From positions 372,001 to 436,000 of the forward strand of contig JADFUC010001895.1 of the NCBI GenBank assembly GCA_019722365.1: a DNA stretch of 64,000 bases. Reading direction: 5' to 3'. Position 1 is the stretch's first letter. The number at the start of each line of letters is the position of its first letter. Position numbers and translations under genes: made by a program. The stretch comes from Lithospermum erythrorhizon (taxonomy: Eukaryota > Streptophyta > Magnoliopsida > Boraginales > Boraginaceae). Under the pieces are notes generated by a model. It saw only the letters and a program-made list of their open reading frames with translations. It did not search any database and was not told the origin of the DNA. Shown in pieces: positions 10,567 to 23,153 of this stretch.

Positions 10567-10951
10567 CTGCAATACCCATATAACTCACTTCCTATGGTTC
10601 TTGAAAATACCCTGTCATCATTGTTCTTAGAGCATGAGAGTAGTGAGGGAGATACTTCCTAAGTTTTTCTATTTTTCGCTTTTTAAAGAATTTTATACAT
10701 GCATTAAGAAAAATTTAAAAACTAAATAAAAAGATATTAAAACGTAAATTAATAACTATTTAAAAAACTATATCATTAGTTATTGGATAATTTTAAGAAA
10801 GTGTCAGCTTAAAAAGACATCGAAAAATGTAGAAAGACAATTTTCTGTAACGACAAATATTTCAAACAAAAATTTAGGTTATAACGACAATATAAAAAAA
10901 TGGAGAGAGTATTATTTTGAAATTTAAGTTTGGACTCTAATATAAAACATA
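10567..10951. other. Intergenic, nothing recognised
   Basis: AT-rich flank between the orphan kinase exon and the next MITE. No further kinase-like sequence was found. Confidence 0.4.
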
Positions 10952-11122
10952 CTCCCTCCATCCCTTTTTGGTAAGAAGTTTTTGTCATTTTATGAAATCC
11001 CAAATTGTGCTCTTATTTCACCAAAATGTCGAAAGTATGTGAAGGGAAAATAAAATATGTGAGTTGAATTTAAATTTTCTTAAATTTTGTGTCATTTTCA
11101 AACTTTCCTTTTTATGGTGGAG
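10952..11122. mobile_element. Stowaway MITE (171 bp)
   Basis: The left end is CTCCCTCCATCCCTTTTTGG, the classic Stowaway start. The right end read inverted is CTCCACCATAAAAAGGAAAG. TA flanks both sides. Inner sequence is also partly inverted (TTTTTGTCATTTTATGAAA against TTTGTGTCATTTTCAAA). It lies about 420 bp upstream of the DRP1E start codon and so may be part of its promoter region. Confidence 0.85.
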
Positions 11123-11544
11123 TATTTATTATGATGAAACAATTGTAAATGGCGACGTAAGCGAATTTTAATTTAAAAGCTGTTTGATAATTATTATCAT
11201 TAAAATTGCTTATATGCTAAAAAACTTCGCTTATCACGATTTTCATAAATTCAAGCCAAAAATGGACCACGTATCTATTGAAAATGCTCCAAGTAGTTAA
11301 AGGTGCCTAGATGAAATTGAATTTTACACAACACGCTTCTTCGACACTTTGAATTCACTTTCAACTTGCTTTTCTTCTTCCACCAAAAGTACCATATTAG
11401 TCCACATCCACGACACTTTTTCGTCTCATTTCCACAAACGCTATCTTAACATTCAAACCAAAACCACTACCATCGCGTTTAATTTTCCACTAAAATCCAC
11501 ACAGATCTAGGGTTCCTCGCTATTTATAGTTGAAATCCATAAAT
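11123..11544 (+). promoter_or_regulatory. Promoter and 5' leader of DRP1E
   Basis: About 420 bp between the MITE and the DRP1E start codon. The right part is C/T- and A-rich (TTCTTCTTCCACC and similar) as in plant 5' leaders. A confident TATA box could not be picked. The in-frame TTG just upstream of the ATG is not a likely start. Confidence 0.4.
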
Positions 11545-14500
11545 ATGACTGCTCAAATGGAGAGTTTAATTGGTTTAGTGAATCGAATTCAACTAGCTTG
11601 TACTTCTTTGGGTGATTATGGAGGTGGAGATAATGCTTTTTCATCTCTTTGGGATGCTCTTCCTTCAGTTGCTGTTGTTGGTGGCCAGGTAATTTCAATT
11701 TCTGTATTTTAATATTTTTTGTTTGATTAATTTGTGTGTTTAGGTTAGTTTTTAGTTGATGAATTTTATGATTTATGTTGTATGCAATATTTTAAGTTAT
11801 TAGTTGGTTTGATTGTAGTTTAAGATGAAGTATAATTAGGTATTTTTAAGTCATTACTTGTATATTTTTTGTTTGATTAATTTATGTGTTTACTGTTTAG
11901 GTTAGTTTTTAGTTGATGAATTTCGTGATTTATGTTGTATGCAAGATTTTAAAGTTATTTTGTTGGTTTGATTGTAGTTTAAGATGAAGTATAACTGGGT
12001 TTTGTTTTGTTTTTGTTAATTATTTTGTTGTTGATGTTGGTTTTATTTTGAAATATTAGTTTTAGTTGATAATTTTCATGATTTGGGTTGGAATTGTATA
12101 CTCATGAGTTGGTTTGATTGTAGTTTAAGATGAAATGTTAAGTGGGTATTGACATTTTTTTGTTAATGATCTTGTTGCCGATGTTGGTTTTGTTTGTTGT
12201 ATATGAGGATTGATTTTTGGTTGTATGGAGTGGATTGTAGAGTTCAGGGAAGTCATCAGTGCTGGAGAGTATAGTGGGTAGGGATTTTCTGCCACGAGGA
12301 TCTGGTAAGTATGATCCGGTTTATATCTATGGTACCGTAATTAGTTTATTGTTGTATATATGTAATTGTATTGTTTAAGATCAGTTTGTGTTATCTTTGA
12401 TTTTGGATTTGGGATAACTCGATTGATTACGATTATTGGTTTTCCTGTTTAGGAATTGTGACAAGGCGACCGCTAGTGTTGCAACTGCATAAGACAGAGG
12501 ATAGGTCTCAGGAGTATGCAGAATTTGCACATTTACCCCGTCGTCGGTTCACTGATTTTGGTGTGTGGAACTATCTTATGTTTTTTCCATTAGTTTTCTC
12601 CCTTCTCGATACTTGCTCAGGATCCTCTACCCCTTCCCGTGCCCCATTCTATGTTCCATACTATAAATGTTTGTATGCTATGTCTTGTGGATATGATAAG
12701 GTATTTATGATATAACTACACAGTGCATGATGAACAAACATTTATAGCATGAGCATAGAATCACTCACTTAGTGATACATGATGAAAAGGTGCCTTCATA
12801 TGTTCTGTTGTAATATCAAGGTTTTTATGTATTGGTTGATAATGTTTGGAATTATCTTGCAGCTATGGTTCGTAAAGAAATTGCAGATGAGACTGATAGA
12901 ATTACTGGGAAGTCAAAGCAGATCTCTCCTGTTCCTATCCATCTCAGTATCTACTCTCCTAATGGTACACCCTTTTAGGGCCAACCTCTATTTAAATAAA
13001 ATACTCTTTAATATTTATAATGTAAGCTTGTGGAGCTTAAGTTCAATTTTTTTATGGCCTGAAGCAAATCATTGACTGTATTTGTGCATCTTATTATTGG
13101 TTTGGCAGTCGTGAATCTAACTCTGATAGACTTGCCTGGTCTGACCAAAGTTGCTGTTGGTATGTTTTCTACTTCTACATTAATGAATCTGTGTTTTCTC
13201 ATCAGTTTGTTCTGATTCCAGTTTTTTCCTTTTGTTTCTTCCTAGACGGGCAGTCCGAAAATATAGTCCAAGATATTGAGAACATGGTTAGGGGCTATGT
13301 TGAGAAGGTACCAGTACAACATTTTACTTTGGGTGAATTTGCTGATTAGTTTAATATTGCATAAATGGATAGTTTAATTGGGCAGACATATATAATATTG
13401 CATAAGTGCTTGGAACTTGTCTTTATGATATGGCACATTCTTGGAATTAGTTATTTGGCCTTTGATTAATTGAACACAATCTATGCTGAACTGCACTATC
13501 TGTGTCCTATTTGCATCTTCCCCTATATTTCTTTAGATACAAATATCTAATTTTGAGTTTTTGTTGATGTGCTTTGTGAAGCCAAACTGCATAATATTGG
13601 CTATATCACCAGCCAATCAAGATATAGCCACTTCAGATGCTATAAAACTTGCTAGGGAGGTTGATCCTGCAGGTGATCGTACGTTCAGAACATTTTTTAC
13701 CGAAAATGTCTGCCTTAAATTCAAGATTTTCTCCATGTCTTCTGTTTTGTGTTAGAAGCTTATACCAGCATTCTTGCAGGTGATCGTACGTTTGGTGTTG
13801 TGACAAAGTTAGATCTCATGGATAAAGGAACAGATGCTCTGGATGTATGCTTTATTTTGGAAATTCAAACACCTTCTTTTTGTATCTGAACCTGGAGATT
13901 TTTAACTTCAATGTTATACATTGACAATCTGAACTCAAAAGACTTTTTAAGCTGAGATCTTATTCTTCTTTTTCAAGGTTCTTGAAGGAAGAGCTTACCG
14001 TTTGCAACATCCATGGGTAGGAATTGTCAATCGTTCACAAGCAGATATCAATAAAAATGTCGATATGATTGTTGCAAGAAGAAGGGAACGAGAATATTTT
14101 GCCACAAGCCCCGAGTATAGCCATTTAGCTAGTAAGATGGGTTCAGAGTATCTCGCGAAACTTCTATCGCAGGTACATATGAGTTCTCTGTTAAAATTTG
14201 TTCGTCATAGTAGATTGTGTAGATAATGCAACTAATTTTGTGAAATTTCAGCACCTGGAGTCTGTTATTAGAGCCAGAATACCAAGTATTACATCATTAA
14301 TAAATAAGAACATTGATGAAATAGAAGCTGAGCTTGATGTCATGGGAAGACCTTTAGCTAGTGATGCAGGGGTGAGATGATCTACTGCTTCTAGCATCAC
14401 TTTCTGGTTCATGTTATCTATATAATCAATTTGATTCTGTTATTCCAGGCTCAATTGTATACTATCTTGGAACTATGTCGGGCCTTTTTCAAGATCTTCA

Positions 14501-16436
14501 AGGAGCATCTGGAGGGAGGGTAAATAAATTTTTGAGTGGACCTTTATTTGAAAATTTATTACAATGTCTATATAGTAAGATAGTTTTAAACCAGCGAAGA
14601 CAACCTTTTCTCTGATATCACTTTAACTTTATCACAATACAAAGCAATTACTCCATCTGTTCTACTTTAAGTGAACAATCTAAATTGAGCATCGAGTTAT
14701 TTTACCCTTAGGTATTTCGCAGGACTGACACTCCCCTCCCATTCTAATTAATCTAACAAGTGTATATTCTATTTGATAGAATAACATGTGACAATCTTCT
14801 TTAAAAAGCGAGCTTATAGATCGTGAAACCCCAAATGGAAAAAGTCTGTGTGGAACCCAAGGAGCATTGGATAAGTAGATACCCTGATGTGAAATACTTG
14901 TTTGAAATGAAGGGGTTTGGCTGTTTTTTGGGTGGAGTGATAGCTACTGTCTGTGTGCAAGTTGGGCACAGAAGGTTGAGCTGGGGCTTCACCCCCCTCC
15001 CCTTCCTATTATGCCATAACTTATGTGCTAAGCTAAAGAAAGGCCCAGTTCAACACCCTTATAATGCGTTTTTAAGTATGAGAAGGAGAGAGGGGTTGAG
15101 GATGCCTATAATATGGCTATATGCTCCCTTAGCAGTTGCTTAACAGTGCTAGAAAAAAAAAACAATTCTTCTCTGATTTGATTTATGTACTTTACTTTAT
15201 CTCAGACGTCCAGGAGGTGATCGGATTTATGGAGTTTTTGACAATCAGCTCCCAGCTGCTTTGCGAAAACTTCCATTTGATCGGCATCTTTCATTACAAA
15301 ACGTTAAGAAAGTTGTTTCCGAGGCAGATGGTTACCAGCCGCACTTGATTGCTCCAGAGCAAGGTTATCGAAGGCTTATAGAGGGATCATTAAATTATTT
15401 CCGAGGTCCAGCTGAAGCCTCTGTGGATGCTGTAAGTGTTCTCGATAATTCCTTTCTAGTGACTGTTTATTGTATTTCTTTAGTTCTCTAAGGTTTCACC
15501 GAAAACATATGCAGGTTCACTTCGTCTTGAAGGAACTTGTGAGGAAGTCAATGGGGGAGTGCCAGGTAAGGATCAGATCTCATTACTTATTGGAAGAAAT
15601 TCTAGCAGTGCTTCAGATGACTTAAAACCTCCTCATCATTGAGATTGTGGGTTTCCACCTACACAGGAATTGAAGCGATTTCCATCTCTTCAAGCTGCAA
15701 TTGCCGCAGCATCTAATGAAGCCTTGGAGAAATTTCGAGATCAGAGCAAGAGAACTGTCGTTAGACTGGTGGATATGGAATCTTCATACTTGACCGTGGA
15801 TTTCTTCAGAAAACTTCCACAAGAAGTGGAGAGAGGTGGAGCAGTGGAGAGAGGTGGAGCAGTAGAGAAAGGTGGAGCTGCAGAGAAAGGTGGAGCAGCA
15901 GTGAGAGGTGGGAGCCCTGCTCCAATTACAGTAGACAGAATGGCAGATGGTCACTTCAGGCGGATAGGATCAAATGTATCATCTTATGTAAATATGATTT
16001 CTGACACGCTTAAGAACACTATTCCAAAGGCGGTTGTATATTGCCAAGTTCGAGAGGCTAAACTAAATTTACTGAATCTTTTCTACATCCAAATTGGCAA
16101 GAGAGAGGTATTCACTCACTCATCTTATATATTTATGATAATGCATATCTACATTATGATTTCTGCTTTCAGCTCTTCTTTCATTCATGCCTTCTAGAAT
16201 TAGTATGGTATATGGGTAATGAAGCATGAGATCAACAGCAGTCTATGCACTTTGTCGATGCTATGATTCGAATATGGTGCTCACAATTTTTCTCTTCCAT
16301 GCATCAGGGGAAGCAACTGTCTGAGTTGTTGGATGAGGATCCGGCACTGATGGAAAGGAGACAACAAGCTGCAAAGAGGCTGGAGTTATACAAGAAAGCC
16401 AGAGATGAGATTGATTCTGTATCGTGGGCACGGTGA
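11545..16436 (+). CDS. DRP1E: Dynamin-related protein 1E (GTPase)
   Basis: Large GTPase of the plant DRP1 group, which forms collars at clathrin-coated sites and the cell plate and helps pinch membranes. Coding exons: 11545-11688, 12241-12304, 12453-12560, 12863-12964, 13109-13159, 13246-13307, 13582-13672, 13780-13844, 13978-14172, 14252-14371, 14449-14519, 15206-15431, 15515-15565, 15667-16107, 16308-16436. They sum to 1920 nt (639 aa), against about 624 in Arabidopsis DRP1E. Motifs: P-loop GGQSSGKSS (46-54), DLPG (147-150), TKLD (216-219), then NRSQAD. A dynamin middle region and a GTPase effector domain follow, the latter ending [20 protein letters not shown]. As in other DRP1s there is no PH or proline-rich domain. 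The N-terminus [12 protein letters not shown] and the C-terminus favour 1E over 1A or 1C. Odd points: five VERGGA-type repeats (residues 504-533) in the linker, and an 18-bp repeat around intron 7. MTAQ or MESL (residue 5) could be the start. Confidence 0.95.
11715..12160. repeat. Three diverged ~145-bp tandem repeats in DRP1E intron 1
   Basis: Each copy contains TTAGTTTTTAGTTGATGAATTT (or a close form), ATGATTTATGTTGTATGCAA, and then GGTTTGATTGTAGTTTAAGATGAA. The last of these appears near 11810, 11965 and 12112. The third copy is most diverged. Confidence 0.8.
13668..13792 (+). repeat. 18-bp direct repeat bracketing DRP1E intron 7
   Basis: TGCAGGTGATCGTACGTT occurs at 13668-13685 across the 5' splice site and at 13775-13792 across the 3' splice site. 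The distance (107 bp) equals the intron length (13673-13779), so each copy contains an AGGT that serves as one splice site. Confidence 0.9.
15826..15915 (+). repeat. Five 18-bp coding repeats in DRP1E
   Basis: Five in-frame units encode [24 protein letters not shown] and a degenerate AVRGGS. They lie between the middle domain (FFRKLPQE) and the GTPase effector domain, in the linker where other DRP1 proteins have a variable Ser/Pro/Asn-rich stretch. Confidence 0.9.
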
Positions 16437-17213
16437 TATTGAACCTTGTTCTGGATGTTTGTTTGTATACTTAGTATGAGAGGCTGCAATCTGTTATTTG
16501 TTAGCCTTATTTCTCTCCTTTTCTTCCTTGATTGATGGAGTTTGATTTAGGTGACAGCTCCTCTTGTTGCACATATGCAACCTACGGAGTATAATATACG
16601 GAGTAGGGATATTTGGTTTGATTGTAAGTACACTTGTTACATCCTAATACTTTATACTGCCCTGCTTGGCTACTGATATCCGAGCCAGTTCGAACAGGTT
16701 ATTATATCGCTCAATATTCGAAAAAATTGAGTAATTATTTGAGATAAACTTTATTATATGATCTAGTTATTCGATATATCGTGAATCCCTACTCGTTTAC
16801 ATCACTACTGTAAACCATCCATTATCCATCAATACAAAGCAAATTCAAAGAACATAAATTCTCATCTAATCACCAGGCAGAAGAGAGGTCCCTCTACCTT
16901 ATTTCCGTATTATTATTATAGACCTCCCGTTTACAAATAACGTATTATATCATGTATTAAGAAGATTATAGGTAGTTATGACGTGATCACACAATCATGA
17001 AGTATTAATTTTAAAATAAGACATCGAAAGAAGCTAGACCATATGGTAATGTGAAAATTGGAAACATTAATGGGCCTGTTCTATAAAACTAAAAAAAACT
17101 AAAACTAGTAAAAAAGGACCATATTATAATACTATCCCAATTCACAAACTTTTTTAGTTTCTTCAAAGATTTTTCATCAAGCATACAACAAAATCTGCAG
17201 AGAGATACAGAAA
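16437..17213. other. Intergenic: DRP1E 3' flank and promoter of the next gene
   Basis: 777 bp between two forward genes. The first part should hold the DRP1E 3' untranslated region. GGAGTATAATATACGGAGTA near 16585 is a small palindrome. A TATA-like stretch (ATATTATAATACT) lies near 17120, about 90 bp before the next start codon. Confidence 0.45.
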
Positions 17214-20200
17214 ATGAGCTTAGCTTCAAACTTGTTGCAGCTCTATCAAATTCCTTCAACTTCTCTTATACTCAAACGCTCCAAATTTTCAAGAGGTATC
17301 AAATAATTTTCCGCTTCTTTGCATATATTACTGTTCCTTCAATTTTATATGTATTTATGTGTGTTTATTGTCCAAATAAGTGCTCATTTGCCATATTTCA
17401 ATATGATAATGCTACCCTTTTCCCTGTTTAGTAGTTCAACAAGTAAAAATCCTTGATTTGCTTTGCCTAATCTCACAGCATTTGTATGTAGTTTATTAGT
17501 ATTATTAATATTATTGCACATACTATAGTTTATAGAGTTGTTTTGATTTTTATATGTATATATGTGTGTTTCTTGTCCAATTAAGTGTTCATTTGTCATA
17601 TTCCAATGTGATAATGCTACCCTTTTCCCAGTTTAGTGGTTCTGTAAGTAAAAATCCTTGCTTTTCTTTGCCTAATCTAACAGCATTAGTGTATTGTTTA
17701 TTAGTATTATTAATATTTTTTGCATAATCTACAGTTTCATTATTGTTTTTAAATTTCTTCTGTATTTATGCGTGTTTATTGTCCAAAATGAGTGCTCGTT
17801 TGGTTTACCGCAATCTGATAATGGTTTCCTTTTGCCAGTTTAGTAGTTCCCCAAATAAAAAGCTTGCCTTTTGCTTAATCTCTCAGTATTTGTCTATTTT
17901 TATTCGTATTATTAATATTATTGTAATGCGGTGTATCAAAGTTGCAGGCTTGTTTTTGTTGCCTGGAAGAGTAATACACCCTACATTATTCTTCTGTAAG
18001 CATGTTCAGACGACATCGTATGATCAAGTTGTGAATGGAAGCTATGTGCCAACTGCGCCTTCTAAGCAACCAACTGCGCCATCTAAGCAATCTAACAATA
18101 CCATTAAGGTATCGAATCTAGTTAATGTATAATAAAAGATTTTGAAATATGCAATTAGAGTGGTAACTAGGAGCAACACCATAATTGTAGTATAAAGTCA
18201 ATTTCTTACAAAGATGTTTCTTTGACATTGTATTGAGGATCTTCCAGCATTAGCCTGGCTCCTTGTGCGAATAGCTTAGTTGTAATTTTCGTTCTTTCGT
18301 TTCTGCTGATGAAACCACTTTTTTTAACCAGAAGCTGGATATACTGTCTAAAGAATGAGGATTTATTTATTTATTTTATCCAGGAGAAACCATCTCCCAC
18401 CGTTGAAAATGTAGGTGCATTTCAGAAGTTACCCATGGTAATGCCATCCATTGATATTTTACAGTCAGCTCTCAGAAAGGCGAGGAGGGTGTCAGCTTCC
18501 AAGGGTAATTTTTTAATTAGCATGTCTCATTTGTTATTTGGTCACCACTAGTTCTGATCTTGAAATAATTATGGTTTTAGTTCTAACATTTTATAGGAAT
18601 TGCTAATGCTGCTAAGCGAGAGAGAAATAAAGGAGCAAAGCATCTGGATGCACTAATGAAGGTAAGTTGATATTTCAAAGTTATTGCGTATGCTTTACCT
18701 TACTAGGAAGCATGATGTCTAGTTACTTGTGATGCATCTTGCTTCATTGGTTTCACCTACAGGAAATTGCAGTTCCATTGCGTACATATAGCCAGCAATT
18801 TCCTAACAAGAAATACCTTCACCCATATGAGCGAGCTTTGATTGAGTTAACTCTTGGAGATGGAAACTACGAGAAGGTAAGATCCAATTGGTTTTGTCAC
18901 ATACCAACAGACCAGGTTTTATAGACCTCACCTAACAAATCCATGTACTCATCATTTTCCAACAGAAAACATTGTCTTCTCATGTAATAATTCTTCTTTC
19001 TGTTCAAGCAAGCTTTCACTTCACAAGGTGTAGCTTACTTGTTTTCCATGATTGTCTCCTGACTTCTTGTCTTAAGATCATTCATGTATATGATGCCTTA
19101 TATCTTGAGAGTCTGATTGGTTTCCCATGACATAGGTGGTTAATGATGCAGCATTGTCAGATTTATTTCTTAAACTTAGAAGTCATATTATCCCTTAACA
19201 ATATATATATATATTTTTAAAGTGTTATGCATTGGTGGCAGGTTCTAAGAAACATTGAAGTTTTAAGGAAGAAAGTAGTGTCAGTTGGAAAGGAACGAGC
19301 ATCTCTTTGTGCAAAGGTCAATATCTTTCTCGTGCTCAGTAGTCTGCTTTTTTCCATTTAGTCTACATAATACAATTTCGATGATCAACTAAAGCTGAAG
19401 AAACTTCTGGAAAATGTAAGGACGGGACAATCAGCGGACACATGACAAGTCTTGGTGTAATGGCATAGGTTCGGATAGGCAACATTCTATTTTCTCGTGT
19501 TCACACCCTAGCATTCGATTTATGAGGACTCTTCTTTAATGTTGAAGTTGCTAGATCCATTCCAATTTAAATGTCAACTTGCCCACTAGTTTAGATGTTA
19601 TTTCGAATCATTGTATTTTCTGGATTTTGCAGTCTTTGACCAAACGAGAAGCGGAAGAGCGACTGAATGAGGTCCTTCACCATCTGATTGTTGAATAAAT
19701 TCTTAAGAACTCAGGTGGCGAAATTTGAGTATCGTCTTGGTTCACTTGCAGGGAGTTAAACAAATTGAAGATGTCTTTCATCTTCAGAGGAGCGCTGTTG
19801 ATGAATTGTTAAATGTTGCAAAGGTATTCTGTAATGGAAGAGTATAATTTTGTGAAGGTGTAACCAAAATGCCAAATCATTCAACAGAAGATATTTTTTA
19901 TCTCATAAATAAGTGGAATAGGTGTTGTGCTATAAGTAGAGAAATTGGCCTTAATTTTGGGTTTTTCATGTAAAATGTTTTATTTACTTGTTGGCTACAG
20001 ACTTTGCGAGCAATGCCTGTAGTTGATCTAGAAACACCAACACTCTGTCTTGTTGGAGCTCCTAACGTAGGAAAATCTTCTTTGGTCCGGATTGTTTCTA
20101 CAGGAAAACCTGAGGTAAACATACAGTTTTATTTGATAACTTAATTTCATACTATGTCCTATATACTTCTCTTTGATGAGAGAACCATATTTCTCTGGAG

Positions 20201-21826
20201 AAGCAACAAATCCACATATTAGTCCAGTGCGACAGCATTGCAGTAACTATATTGCAATTTTTTGCAAAGGATTGTGCTCAACTAATCCAGATGCTTCTGG
20301 AAAAAACAAACATTACGTAAAATTAATTTTATTGTAACATTTTGCTTAACATATGAAATATATTAGTCTCTTTCCATATCTAAAGTTTCTTGCTTGCAAA
20401 GTTTAGTTTGTTTATTCTTTATCAGATCTGCAATTACCCTTTCACTACTCGAGGAATCTTGATGGGTCACATTTCTTTAAGTTACCAAAATTTTCAGGTT
20501 AGTCACATAATCTTAGCAAGCCAACTGTCCATTATTCTCACTTCTATCAATTTTGGTTCAGTTGAATAATTTTGCTATAGGTGACAGACACGCCAGGTCT
20601 TTTAAGAAGATATGATGGTAATACTTCTAATTGGTCTTTTTGCTCCTTCTTCTTTTCCAATAAATCAGTAGATATCAAAATTGTTCTTAGCTCATTGTGC
20701 ATCTCTCCAAGATTCAAATATGAGCTTGTAGGATTTGAAATTGGCTGGAGGCTAAAGAAATGAAAATGTGCCAAGAAATTGTAAATTTTCTGTAATGCCA
20801 AGAAATTGTAAATTTTCCGTAAGAGTTATGGCTCATCTTTAATGGTTCCCCATGTTAATAAACTTGGTGTTAGGAGTTGTGTCAATCGGTTACCCTTCAG
20901 AGGATTACCATTATTTTTTGCATCAATTTTAACTATATATAATCCATATGTATTTCGTTTAAGTTGCAATGTGTGGTTATCCTTTTTATTTTAATCTGCA
21001 GATGACAGGAATAATTTAGAAAAGTTGACACTTGCCGTTCTTTCTTATTTGCCTACTGCCGTACTTTTTGTTCATGACCTATCTGGAGAATGTGGGACCT
21101 CCCCTTCCGATCAGGTACTGCTTGTCTGCTTGTTACTACATATCTTTTTTTGTGTGGTTGGAATTGTTAGAGCCAATGACCTATAGAATTGGACTTCTTT
21201 TGTTGTATCCTTTGAGCTGCCCAGTAATTTTCAATTAAGTTTGACAGTTTGTCTTGCTTGTCTTTGCTCCTCAAATACAATGACGGTCTTATGGTTTTAC
21301 ACAGTATCTCATTTACAAAGAAATTAGAGAAAGGTTCAGTGGCCATCTTTGGCTCGATGTTGTCTCAAAATGTGATCTATTGCAAAAGGCCCCAACACGT
21401 TTTGTCACAGAGGTTGCGAATGCCGATAACCTTGAGCTAGCCAATTATCGGAAAACAGGTCCAGAAGGAGCTCTGCATGTATCAGTAATAAATGAAGTTG
21501 GCCTTCATGAGGTGTGTTCCCAAACTCTATAAAATTTTATATGCTATATTTGGAGGCCTGCATAGTCATATCTTTGGACCTTTCAAATTGTAACTCTTTG
21601 TTTAACTGTTTGTTAATCCAAATGGGTTGTTTTGTACTCTACTGCGTGTCTGCTTCTACGCCTCCATAGTTGTTTCCATATTTTGTTAAAAGGAGATAGT
21701 CTTGAACATTAGTTTGCTTAAATCTTAATGCAGCTGAAGACCAGGGTGCATGAGTTGCTTCTTTCTCAATCAGAGAGGATAAAAGTCGAACAGAACAGCC
21801 AAGCGAGTATTGAAGCTGTTAGTTAA
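17214..21826 (+). CDS. NOG1-like (OBG-type) GTPase, possibly organellar
   Basis: P-loop GTPase related to the N-terminal half of nucleolar GTP-binding protein 1; relatives act in ribosome assembly. Coding exons: 17214-17295, 17948-18108, 18384-18504, 18597-18661, 18763-18876, 19242-19316, 19633-19671, 19752-19823, 20001-20114, 20426-20497, 20581-20617, 21002-21114, 21305-21511, 21734-21826 (1365 nt, 454 aa). Residues 1-80 are Ser/Lys/Arg-rich with few acidic residues (MSLASNLLQLYQIPSTS), consistent with a plastid or mitochondrial transit peptide. A helical NOG1-type region follows (about 90-243). The G domain has G1 GAPNVGKSS (262-270), a G2-like NYPFTTRG, G3 DTPG (308-311) and a G4-like SKCD (376-379). 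The protein ends shortly after the G domain and lacks the long C-terminal part of nucleolar NOG1. The organelle target is inferred from composition only. Confidence 0.85.
17340..17935. repeat. Three ~206-bp tandem repeats in intron 1 of the NOG1-like gene
   Basis: Successive copies begin near 17345, 17550 and 17757. Each contains TGTGTTTATTGTCCAA-like, GATAATGCTACCCTTTTCCC-like and TTTATTAGTATTATTAATATT-like parts in the same order. The segment CTTTTCCC.GTTTAGTRGTTC recurs at about 17416, 17621 and 17829. The third copy is the most diverged. The array fills nearly the whole intron. Confidence 0.85.
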
Positions 21827-23153
21827 GCCTCTGTTATCCAGCTCTACCTAGCTGACAGTCCCCTATTATGGCACAGGTACACAAGAAGGGAATGCCACTT
21901 AAGAACTAAACATGAAGGGTGACTAAGAAACACAGTTGACACAGGTGATGACTGATTAAGTATACTAAATGGAGATGCATGGAGGTATCATGGTTATATT
22001 TCCAAGCGTTTTTCCTCCCTCGAGTGCACTTTGAGGTGACTGCTAGTCTGCTATTAGATACACCTTCATCTGAGCCTCGAAACTGTTCTCTTTCACTAGT
22101 GAAGCTTTTTCTGTCGTGCACTGTTAGAGACTAGAAAGATGGTTACAGTTTAACCGGTCACGATTATGTGAATCTTGTTAGGGTTCGACTCGTTTGCAGG
22201 CCTAGACTAAGCTTCTAAGCAAAAAACAATTGCTGTGTATGTTGTATACTTGTATGTTGGAAAAGCACTTGTGAAAGGGAATATATTATTCTGCTGCTCC
22301 AGCATCCAAGTATTATGGTCATATATCTCAATCAGAGAAATTCTTAACTTTTTATAGCATTCCAATTCGTGTTAGTGATAGTCCATATCTTCACTTTATT
22401 CCTCCATTAATTGAGTGTGATTTTCAATGGAGGCAATATGCCAATCCATCAACATCCCCTTCCCTCCATCTCTTCAAGATTAATATCAATATGGGAAGTA
22501 CAAATGTTGTAAAATTCACTTGCATTCATGCTATAATATTTTTCATAGTGAACTTTGACCATGAATATCTTTTTATACGACAGCTTACAAATTGTATCAT
22601 TAGATTCGTTTTTAGTATATTTTATTACCATGTTTATCTTTAGTAGCAAAAACAAATTAGTGATCAAATTTTATTACTTCTTAATTATGATTCACCTTTC
22701 ATCTAAATAGATTTTTTAACATTTTCACCAAGACAAAAATCAAACATATTTTTTAATATTTTCATCTTGATTGGAGATAGAAGAAAAGCATGGACAAGCT
22801 ACCGTTGAAATCACGCGAAATTCCTAATTCTCCTCCGCTCTTCATTCCTCTCCCATCACTAACGTGTTTATGCCAAAAGAGAGACAACTAAATTAAGGAA
22901 TAAGTAAATAAAAAATAAACTGATATTTCAGATCCGATATTCCTTTTACATCTTACGATCTATATCTTTTAATATTATACATCATGTGATTACACGATAT
23001 TTATTTCATAATATACAAATATATTATGACTTACGAGATATAAAAATGATATCGAAAGGAATGGAGGATGCGGAATTGTTAAAAATGAAAAGTTACTCAT
23101 ATTCTTGAACATGACTTATTTCCATTTAAATCCTCCCTCCTAACTCATTACAC
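21827..23153. other. 3' flank of the NOG1-like gene and upstream region of UMP-CMP kinase
   Basis: The first few hundred bases probably include the NOG1-like 3' untranslated region. The rest is AT-rich and holds no gene that I can support; open frames near 21906 and 22449 resemble nothing known. Confidence 0.45.

Noticed and set aside
14823..15143. 106-codon open frame inside DRP1E intron 11
   Set aside because: It lies wholly inside an intron, shows no family similarity and has no splice signals of its own. Stowaway-like CTCCATCTGTTC near 14651 suggests inserted repeat sequence, but no matching right end was found.
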